A program made the translations under genes and the position numbers. The notes beneath the pieces were generated by a model that saw only the letters and a program-made list of their open reading frames with translations, was not told the origin of the DNA and searched no databases. Shown piece after piece: positions 38,943 through 49,096 of a DNA stretch of 64,000 bases; the first letter of the stretch is position 1; each line of letters opens with the position of its first letter. The stretch lies in contig NC_083599.1 in assembly GCF_020882245.1 (NCBI RefSeq), positions 72,337,745 through 72,401,744 on the forward strand, in the 5' to 3' direction. Origin of the DNA: Rhopalosiphum padi (Eukaryota; Arthropoda; Insecta; Hemiptera; Aphididae).

Positions 38943-39154
38943 TCTATACTAATATTATATAAAATGATAGCATTTGTTTGTATGTTCGGGATAAACTCCG
39001 AAACTGCTTATTCAATCGTCTTGCAGATTTTTTTAAATTAAAGAGGGCATCACAGAGAAGGTTGGTTTAAGGCATAAATTTAGTCCGATAAAGTTAATAA
39101 ATAATTAGTTATTATTAATTAAAATCTTGGGTGGAGCCGAGATGGGTATGCTAG
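38943..39154 (+). mobile_element. Small non-autonomous Helitron-like element, copy 2
   Basis: A 212-bp unit that starts with TCTATACTAATATTATATAA and ends in CTAG (39151-39154) between a 5' A and a 3' T. It has no terminal inverted repeats and no target duplication. A TC start, a CTAG end and insertion between A and T are Helitron hallmarks. The last 30 bases (GGGTGGAGCCGAG...GGTATGCTAG) resemble the GAAGCC...GCTAG end of insect Helitrons, though the hairpin is degraded. It has no coding capacity. Confidence 0.68.
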
Positions 39155-42100
39155 TAGTTAATATTACGATTGTATTTAACTCATACCTTACAACAACATA
39201 TGGTCTTATGATATTTATTACATCATATTCCAGTATATTTTGTTATCTAATAACTTTGCATATATTATATTCAACAATTTTTTTTCCTAAATAAAAAAGT
39301 AGGTACTTTCAACATGTTCAATACAATTGGTGTTTGACCGCGTGGCATGGAAACTTCAGCAAGTACGGATGTGGAAAAATGCACGTGGCTTATTTTACTT
39401 CTTTTGTTTTATAATATCGTGTTGCAACCACATCTGATTTATACAGTCTAGATACGGTAATCACTAAAAAAAAAACATGCAAAGTATGAGCTTAGCCCGA
39501 AAAGATTTATATACCTTACTACGTTTTGTGTTGAGACTATAGAACAGACAGTGTTTAAAGCTGGGCTGGATTTATTTTACTCAAGACAGCGTAGAAGGCC
39601 GGAAGCGTTTTTTAAATGTTAAATTAATAAAAAGCTAGAACGGGCCGAGATTTTTTTGTAAGCCCGAGTCTTGTTTGTAAAATCTGATAATACGATGATA
39701 CGTTCTTAGGTGGGTATTAATCAAAAATATTAAAAAACACGAATATAAAAATAAGACTATGTTCTATGAAATTGATAAAACTTAAAATGAATAATGGTGG
39801 TGACGTTTCGTTATTGTGATTTAATTTCGTGAACGAACATTATTTACTTTTTGTAAAATACTATATCTCTAACACGTTAATGCCAAAATCCTTTAATTAC
39901 GGTGTTTATAATGTTCATTATTAATAATTATTTATTAAACGTGTATGTTTAAATAACGAAAGCTATAACGTTATTAAAAGTGATGGATAGTAATATCAAG
40001 TATTTTATTATTATAATTATTATTTGTTGGGTTATTTGTCTATAACTATATTCATCACTCATAATGCATTTTTCATTTTTTACGCATAAAAAAATCATAA
40101 TATTATAATAGGTAATGATTTCTAATTTATTACGATTGGTTGAAAATTATTAACCTCTTCGTGTACTTTTAAGTTCTAAGAAAATATCCAACGCTGGTGG
40201 CTTGTAGCCTGTAGGTATATACTTCACACTCAATAAATATATCATTTTTACCTAAGTATTTATTTTTTAATTCAGCCGTGAATTTAGTTGAATTGTATGT
40301 GGATTTAGCCATCATGTAGGTACGTTATGTATACGTAAAACACTAAAACGTTGGTGTAGTAGATAATATGTAATGATTTACATATGATAATCATCACAAA
40401 ACGGAAGTGTGCGATTACACGTTACAGACGTTTAGGAAATTACAGTAAAACTATACAAGACATATCGTTCTTGAAAATACGGCAAAATGCAAAGTTCAAT
40501 AAGGTTTTTCTAAAAATAGATTGGTATTATCGAAACTCTACTGTTTCTATTATAATACGCATAACAATAATTATTGTTTATATTGTGTGTACGTCTTAAA
40601 TGTTACTAAATTATAAGATTGCGGTGTTTTGATATAGATTTTAGCGACACACCTACCTATTTCAAACCAATCGAACCACGTGACGTAAGAATCTATCTAC
40701 ATTTTTTACGGAAAATAACTATAGCTTATCACAACAAATATATTATACGCGGGCGCAATGAGCATACACATAATATTATACACATAACAATATGTCTGTA
40801 AATTCGAAATGTAAATGTCCTGTTCAATGTAACACATATAGAAACGGTAGTATCCGTTTTAATGGTAGGTATTCGGTGCAGTGCAATATGCACATCCTTG
40901 GGGATGTTTTTAAATAACGCGCACTTTTTAATCGAACCCTCCCTTATTTTTTGCTGCTGGTTATTGCACTCCCGGGAAAAATTATTATCTGCATGTCTTT
41001 CTATTGTTTTTTTTTTGTTTTTTTTTTGTTTTTTTGCAGTATTTGAATAATCTCTATCTGTTGAGTTTGGATGTTGAAAAATAATAATAATAATAAAATC
41101 ATAAATATGTAAGATTATAGCATATCCGTTGTTTAGCTTCGTAAGTTTAATATTTGTGCAATAAATATGTACCTCATATATATTGGCTATTATTAAACAT
41201 AAAAGTAGGTAACGTCTTTGTGTGTGACTTTTTGAAAGTGCTTTTCGTTATTTTAATTTTTAAGCGGGTTATAAAGCGAAAGTGTAAAATATTATAATTA
41301 AAAAATTATAATATTAACTGGTTTTAAAATTAAAATGCCGAAAAAAATACCTCCAAAAAACCACATAAAGTGTTATTGCCTCTAAATTTAATGAAAACAG
41401 TTTATGTAAATTTAATCTAATATTAGAACTACCAAACGTAAATTTGCTATGTTAAACACCTGTATATAATACGGAGACATCCTGGTGGCGTCCTGTTTTT
41501 AATAAACCGTTTTCTCTATTTGATAGGTATTAATGTAATTTTTTAAACTTCAATATATACATAGTACCTACAACTCTTATACATTTTATCAGACACATTT
41601 TATCGTTATTCATTATCATTACCAATTTAACATGTATATAACGATTTTTAATTTATTGGGAAGCAATGAATCGATACACAAAGTTTTATAGGTGCCTAAT
41701 TAATATTTAAAAACATTGTTTTTGTTAAAATTAACTTCACTTAAGTAAAAAAAAAATGATTTTATTTTTCCCCACTACAGTGGTGTAAACTAGAAACACC
41801 TGTGTCAAGTTATAAATAATTTTTTCATTTTTAATAAAAAAAATCCAATATATTTATGTTTCTCGTTTTAAATTAAAATACTGTTTTTCGACTGACGTTT
41901 TTATTTAAAGATTTATTAAGACGGTTTATTTTTATTTTAGTATTGTTTTTACTGTTCAGCACTGACTTTTATTCACTTTGGTTTCCTCCTGGATATTAAC
42001 AAAATTACCACTGTAATACTAAATAATAAAGTGAATTCCAATTTCCTAAAGATAGTCAGCCCTTCAACTTCCCTTACCCTCTTTTTTAATTTGTTTACAG
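39155..42100. other. A+T-rich non-coding stretch
   Basis: No gene supported. It holds long T-runs at 41008-41034, a TAA run near 41080-41094 and small CpG patches near 39340-39375 and 40740-40760. Confidence 0.5.
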
Positions 42101-42191
42101 GTCATAAATGAGGATTGTTGATAAAACTATTCCGCGTCAGGCTAGAACGGAGATCGTGAGATCTTGTGAATTCATTCCAAGTACGCGATAA
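42101..42191 (+). CDS. Candidate short coding exon (low confidence)
   Basis: A strong acceptor-like tract (CTTCCCTTACCCTC...TTTGTTTACAG, ending at 42100) leads into a GC-richer stretch. An ATG at 42108 then opens 27 codons, MRIVDKTIPRQARTEIVRSC and a short end, before a TAA at 42189. A weak donor-like GTACGC lies at 42181. The local composition is unlike the flanks on both sides. It could be the first coding exon of a gene, a non-coding exon, or chance. I do not recognise the peptide. Confidence 0.22.
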
Positions 42192-43925
42192 CTTACTAAA
42201 CTTTTTTTTTCAACTTATAGTCGTGTGAATGCTTAATATTAATTAGGTGCTAACTTTTAGTTAAAATTAATTTGTTGTTAAAATATTCCACTGGTGAGAG
42301 GGGAGAGTAATAGAATATTGTATCAGTCCCCCATGATTTTTATAATAAACTCGTAAAAAAATATTGTGTACATTTTGAAAATTAGCATACGCATTGATAA
42401 TAATTACTTGCGTAGTCTTTTTTAAATGTTTAATGGGTTTAATGGCCACGTAGCATTACTACGCAAGTTTCTGATGATATAATTTGTTATAAAATCATTT
42501 TTAAATCATATAATTTGTTTAATTCAATTTAAACTTTAGATTTGGAGTTCCAGTCTAATGGTGTATGTGGAGTGTACGCAAATAGACAGTAGTATAGGTT
42601 AAATTTAAGAAATAGTTATATTTTAAATTGAAACGTTTAACAAAGCTACATCTATAATCTTAAAACTTTCAAATTTTGTAAATTAAAGTCCTTAAACTTT
42701 AAAACTCTGGATTTATAATATAACAAAATACATAAAATATTTTTATTTTTTCTGGACAGTTCTAGTTATTGTACAAAATATAAGTACAATCTCTGGTGTT
42801 TAAAATTTCATCCGATACAAACGCTTTGCACGATACATAAATGCTAAATGCATATTTAAATTTTAAAGTAGTGTTGTGAGGCTAAATAAAAAAAAAATAG
42901 CCAAGCGACCTCGAATGCGTAACTTTAAATGAAGCAGTAAGTTCGTTCCAAATGGTTCATAAGAGTTACCTGATCAATATATAGGTAAATTATATTTTGT
43001 AGTCCAAATCTTCGTAATTTTATTTTATTCATATTGATTATAAAAAACAGGCTTTTGCCCAGTGACATATTTTTTAATACAGAGTTAGGATAATAATTAA
43101 AATATTAAAAAGTAAATAATACATGAAAAACGTCAAAGTCATCATTTTTAATAAGCTCTCGTGTTCCGTGTTAGCAGTAATGAGAGAGCGTTATCGATAT
43201 TATTAAATAAACAATATTACAATTACAATATTAAATATGATTGTTTTCGATTAAAACAATAATTACTACTGAAGATACTTTAAAAAGTTAATCCGAGATT
43301 ACTACGTAATTATTACAATATATTCAAAACAATATATTATAATTTCAGAACCTTTTAAATGGATTTCACAACTTCTATAAGTCAATGGTGATCCTAAGTA
43401 AATTTATCAGTAACTTTTTTTTTTGACAATCAGCTAGGTTACGTGTTATTATATATTAATTTATGTTTTATGAATAATATAATATGACAATATTACTTAT
43501 TATTAGTTTCATAAAAAAAATAAAAATCGTTTACAATATTATGACTGATCAGGTATTAATATAATAATAAATTCGTTGTTGGATTTATATAGAAGCGATA
43601 TTAAAAGAGCATTTTTGTTTATTTTCCTGAGATTTGAAAGTTTATAACTGTTTTTGTATATTAGACACGTAATCCTGATTTGCATACAGTTCCACTTTGC
43701 AATATCAATGTCAAAATTGTGCTATAAGACATAAGTAACCATGACTGTTTATAACATATTGTACATTTCTGCGTGTGTAATAAATTGTATATAGCATTTG
43801 TGTTGACAATTATGAAAATCGCTCTATTTAATGAAGTAGTGCGAATATTCTTGTGTTTTTTTTTGACAATAGGTACAATAGTCATTATTTTAAAGTTTTA
43901 TTATTTTTAACAAAATATTACTTAT
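42192..43925. other. A+T-rich non-coding stretch
   Basis: No supported feature. Short inverted patches GCTCTC and GAGAGC at 43156-43192 are noted only. The minus ORF at 43661-43885 may be chance or decayed downstream sequence of the transposase pseudogene; no motif supports either. Confidence 0.45.
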
Positions 43926-44556
43926 TTATAAGGATTTTTGTTTGTCATTAAACATCGTCCATTTATTACGAGAATATAACCAATAAAAAAAATATGAATT
44001 TAAGCCATCATCGACCCCAAAATGATAATAACATATCCGGCGCGGTGCCACAATTTGAATATCATTAACTTGCTTAGTTTTGTTAGTTTTTAATACAGTT
44101 CTAGCATTAACTGGAATATCTTTAAAAAATCTATGACTTTTTAATACTCTCAGTAATGAAGTAATAGAAGCAAAGTGTAATATCGCATCAAATGTACCAT
44201 TAATTTTAAGGTGATTATTAATATCAATATCATAATCTGAATCTGCAGAAAACAACATATTATTTTCAAATTTATTATCAGCTAAATATACAAAATCAAT
44301 AGAAAACCCATCACATAAGATTGGATTACATGCTTTGTTACATGGCAAATTTATGTCAGTAAATGGTTTGTTTGAATTTGATATTGATAAATTTGTATTT
44401 TCATTGGCTAAATTAGAATATTGTATGTTGTATACTTGGTTGTAATTCGCATTCTACATTTTTATCATTGTCATACAAATAATCTACCATTACTAGATCT
44501 TCTAAAAACCTTCTACGTTTAGTAGACTTACTAACAGTATTATTATTGAGTGACAT
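43926..44556 (-). pseudogene. Frameshifted N-terminal part of a transposase-domain protein
   Basis: The ATG at 44556-44554 opens 47 codons beginning MSLNNNTVSKSTKRRRFLED and closes with a TAA. The next frame continues without a gap as SNLANENTNLSIS... into an open stretch of over 140 codons ending at 43926. So one indel near 44412-44420 splits one protein. The second part contains FASITSLLRVLKSHRFFKDI, then ARTVLKT and YYHFGVDDGL. The pattern LLxxLK.H..F..IP..(S/A)RT(L/V)LKT ... YYxFG(x)2(D/N)GL is what I recall from the N-terminus of a large family of animal transposase-domain proteins, probably CACTA-like. The DDE core is missing. Family assignment is from memory and moderate. Confidence 0.5.
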
Positions 44557-45688
44557 TATACTTATTATTAGATTATACTGACAAAAGCTTAAAACAATTA
44601 AGATAGTAATTATAGGTATAGTGTATTATCCAGTCTGTAACAAAATTATTTTTCATGACAACAATAAACTAACATAATAAAATACATTTATACTTACGTA
44701 TTATTATTATTATTATATAATATATTTACCTATACACAAAATATAATGTATTTTGTATAATATATATATTGTATTTTATATTTAATATTAGTTATTACAA
44801 TTATAGAAACTACCTAATATTACCATAATATACTATTATATATATAGCATTATAGCAATAATTTATTCAAATAAAATTATAAAAATAATAGTCTTCAGTA
44901 TCCGATTATTTTATAGTAATTTAAAAATTCGTGCAGGTACTTGAAATTTTACGAGTACCTACCTATATTCGTATATTATTATACTGCACAAATACTGCAC
45001 AATGACATTTTCAAATGCAATTTTTTGTCAAAAATTAATCCAACCTACTATGTATATATTTTCTTATATGTATATTTTATATATTATTAGGTAAGTATTA
45101 TATATGTTATATAATAATATATACTATAGTAAATTAAATTACTTTAATAATAAATAATAATAATAATAATAAAAATAGGCTAATAGTCGATAGAATGCTC
45201 CGTCTTTAGTCAGAATTTTTTTGATCGTATTATTCGTATACAATGATTGGTTTTATATCTTAATTTAATTCAAATTTAACACATCCATCACAGTGACAAC
45301 CAAGGGCGGATACAGAGTTTCTAAACGGTGGGAGGGAGGGAGGCAATTTATTGGGTAATTATGAGAGCACACATTTGACTGACAAAAAAAAAAACAAATG
45401 TATAATTTGGTAACTTTTTTTGTGAACAAGGGAACCAATCGCACCTATTGATCCTCCTTGTTTCCACCATTGATGACACCTCTAGATACATATCTAATAT
45501 AGTATAGAGTGTAGTACAACAGTGTGGTATACCCACTCACCAACATATTTAATATTTGATATTAATTATTTAAATATTTTTTACTAGAAGTTAAATTTTT
45601 TTAATTAACGAACAAAAAATGAAAATTTTTATTTATGTATTTATTGATCATTATTAAATATTTCGATAACAATTTAAAAGTAAATACA
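44557..45688. other. A+T-rich intergenic DNA with one repeat copy
   Basis: Downstream of the coiled-coil gene's 3' end. It contains TA-rich and (TAA)n simple sequence (44700-44790, 45150-45176) and a copy of the dispersed repeat (45268-45297). A GGGCGGATACAGAG patch at 45304-45317 resembles the end of a decayed hAT-type element. Confidence 0.45.
45268..45297 (-). repeat. dispersed repeat, copy 3
   Basis: On the minus strand it reads GTCACTGTGATGGATGTGTT then AAATTTGAAT, nearly identical to the plus-strand copy around 35766-35795. Confidence 0.6.
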
Positions 45689-45694
45689 TTTATT
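45689..45694 (-). terminator. polyadenylation signal AATAAA of the coiled-coil gene
   Basis: AATAAA on the minus strand, 117 nt after the TAG stop of exon 7. A second A-rich AATAAAA match lies at about 45712-45718. The position supports exon 7 as the terminal exon. Confidence 0.5.
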
Positions 45695-45810
45695 CAATGA
45701 TGTACACATTTTTTATTTTAAAATTTGAACTGTATACTGTAATCAATTTAAAATATTTATACCATCGCATTGGTTGATAATTGTTGTGTGGGCAAGTACC
45801 ATACAAGTAT

Positions 45811-45990
45811 CTAACGCCGGGTTCGGTCGTAGCAGCATCCCATCGTAGAACATTTGGTGTTTTCGCAGACGACATTTTGTCGCACTTGTTGCCGTAACGA
45901 TTCGATGAATTCAGCAGGTAACGTATGTGTCGCCAGGTCACCTTTACTGATTCCTCGTGAGTTCTCGCACGGATAGTTGTGGCTATCGTC
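45811..45990 (-). CDS. Coiled-coil gene, candidate terminal exon 7
   Basis: A GC-richer island in A+T-rich DNA with a good acceptor (CCACTCCATCCGTTTCAACAG), open for 59 codons and ending in TAG at 45813-45811. It begins DDSHNYPCENSRG and ends CCYDRTRR. It fits exon 6 in phase 0, across a 1510-bp intron (45991-47500), and is followed by AATAAA signals. A different frame here has an ATG ORF (45941-45690) that runs on into A+T-rich 3' sequence, and I reject it. The exon could instead belong to another small gene. Confidence 0.5.
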   Translation of the reverse strand, partial: DDSHNYPCENSRGISKGDLATHTLPAEFIESLRQQVRQNVVCENTKCSTMGCCYDRTRR

Positions 45991-48900
45991 CTGTTGAAAC
46001 GGATGGAGTGGTTTATACGATTTGTTAATTAATTCATTACTCGTGCATATAGAACGTACTGTTTTATGATTTAATATAATATTAGGCGTTAAATCTATCT
46101 ATGACAGTATGACGACTGGTTTGGAATAAAATCAAATAATTACAAATTTAATTTTTTTCATATTATAAAAATTAAAATTATTTTTCATTATTGGTAGTAG
46201 ATTTATCATGTCCTCAAACTGATTGCCACTATGTAAGATGATAACACGCAATTTGCTAAATTTTATTTAAACTATTGATTTACATACTTGATTAGAGTCA
46301 TTTATGGTTAAAGAAAATTTTGATTCGTGGAATTAGAGTAATTTATTATCATAGGAATTATTAAGAATAAATACTTATAAAGACAACAATTTCAAATACT
46401 CGGATTTGTATACTATGTAAGGACGGTGATATAAACTATTTTTTTAGGAGAACTATCTTTTCTTTTTATTCAAAACAGCTGATTTTTTTGAAAAGTTTCA
46501 ATGTATAAGTAAAAATTTGGAAGAATAGTCTTATAATATATATTATGTTATTTATGTTTAAAGTATAATAGTTCTATCACTCTATCAGCATTTAATAATT
46601 TATTTATGGATATTTAATAATATTTTGTTAAAATCGTCCAAGTATAATAAATATAATATATATCTCGGTATTTTATATTTTATATAATACCATATTATTT
46701 CTTAACCCTTCGTAACACGTGTTATTTATCATTTTTCTTTTTTACACGATCAATTTTATGGATACATTTTTAAATAAGTAATATTTTAATTCGTTGATTA
46801 TAAAACGTAATTAGTTTTAAAATAATATAAAAAAAATGTTTTTTTAATGAATATCAAAAGTTAACTTTTCTATAGTACTTACATTAAAATAAATAAACTA
46901 TTATTATTATTATTTACTATTATTGATTTAATTTATGTAAAAATAGTAGAACAAAGTTATGAGTAGTGTACGATGTATTAATTAGAACAATAATAATAAT
47001 AAAAAGCCCATTGATTTAGACTAGTTGATAATTATGTAATTAGGGTTCAAAACCATCGTTTTCGGTGACACACATAAGACTTATTGTGTTCACTAGTTGT
47101 GGAAATATAGTAATGAAAACTATGTGAGTTGCAGACGTCAAATACATGAAGATTTATGAGTGACATGCAAATTATGGGTATGAAATATTTATTTTTATGA
47201 TTTTTGGGAACTTGAAAGTTATTAATATTTTTATACTTGTATTGCTATTGAATAATTGATAGGCTCAATTAAAAATATCACTACCAAACGAAAAACAAGT
47301 CGTATCCCTCGAATGTAAGCAAGTAATTATTAATGCAATTTAATTATATTATATTTTTAATTTTAAAGTTTTGAGAAACTATTTGAGATATTAACTTTTC
47401 GGCCACGATTAGTATTTGTAAATCAAAATCTATGTCTACACGACCGTTATGTAAAACATAATAACCCAGGGAATCTAACTATAGTTGCAGTAAAACATAC
47501 TTTATAGCCGTTGTAATGACGACGACTATTCATTTCTAGTTTAGTTCCACTGAAGCCATGCACCGATTCATGGTCGGCTCCCGATCTCATCCTTTGCCTT
47601 TCACAAGGTGTCATCACCTTTTTTTTCTCTTTAAGACTAATCTTAGATTTATTTTTCCGCACAGACCCACTTTTCCGATGTTTCTTCACTGCGACTTTCT
47701 CAGGTGTTTTTAATTTCTTTACGATCTTTTTTTCGGATTGATCGCTATAACAGTATAAATATAACATTATATAAAAAATAAAATATAGTACGTATTATAT
47801 CACTCGCTGACACATGGACACTTCTTTTAAATTATCAAACGCTCCGCAGCGTCAGTATTCTTACTCGAAGGTTTCCAATTGTTTGTCCAACTCTAGTTTA
47901 GTGGCTTTTTCCAACTCCAGCGAGCATTTAAGAGTTACAAATTGTTTTTTGCACTCATCTAAGCAGTCATTTAGCGAATTCATTTTATTTTCATAGTCTT
48001 TGATTTTTTTATCTTTGCATTTTAAAGTTTCCTTCAGTTTTTCTATATCTTTTTTCAATTGATTTTCTATTAAAATATCACATAAAAAACAATTTATTGC
48101 ACTAATGCATTTTTTTTTTAAAACCATTTTATGTAAAAATAATATTGATGTTATTATTATACCTCTTGATCGACAGCATTTCAAATCATTTTCCTTACAC
48201 GCAATCGTTTCATTGCATGATCTTAATTGAGCTGTTACCTCATCCAGATTGGTTTGGTATTCCGATTTTTCCTTATCCAAACACTTATTCATATTCAGTT
48301 CTTTTTTACAACGTTCTTCTTCAATGGCACATAATTTTAATTCGGCATCTTTGGCTTTTTGTTCATATTGTTTCAATAATTTTTCCGACTCGTCCAGTTG
48401 ACATTTTAAATTTTCTTTTTCCAAGAAGCCCGCAATACAATCGCACGTTGTCGTGAGTTTTGATTCTTCAGGACGTAAACAGTCGTCTGAATGACAATGT
48501 GTTTGTGATGCTGTCTTGAGTGGTGACTCACATAGGCATGTACAACTGATATTTGATTCACATTGGCCAAAGTCACATTTATTGACATTACATGGTTCGG
48601 GGCAGCATAGAATGTTATCATTTGGACAGGATTGCTCAATAATCACTGATACCGTTTTACTAATGGGCGGACAAATATCCGGACAACACAAATTTGTCTG
48701 TAGTCCTATATGAGTAGATTCTTTTGTCATTTTACAATCGATAATTGAGAAATTATTTTCATAGTGTAGTGCCTGTACATCATCATTTGTAGCATTACAT
48801 GACGCGTTGTTTTCATCATTAAAACTGAAAATATTGAACAGTTAATGAGTGCCACATAATTGATAAAAAAAGATAGTTAAACATTAAAATATAATTAAGG

Positions 48901-49053
48901 CTTATGTGTAAATTAAGGTACTGTCGTAGAATATCAAAAAAATTCAGTTAATAATTTAATTGACTGTTCGATGTTAATAAAAAAAAAATCTTTCAAAGTT
49001 ATTAGTCCTTCTAAATTTATTAAAAACAAATATATTATATTAAATAATGCATA

Positions 49054-49096
<43 letters not shown>

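Noticed and set aside
45690..45941. 83-codon minus ORF
   Set aside because: It shares DNA with candidate exon 7 in a different frame and runs on into A+T-rich 3' sequence. The exon 7 frame has the better acceptor, phase match and stop position.
48067..48162. Hydrophobic stretch inside the exon 4/5 open frame
   Set aside because: It is bounded by GTATAA and TTTTAATAG splice sites and breaks the coiled coil, so it is read as a 96-bp intron and not as a membrane segment.
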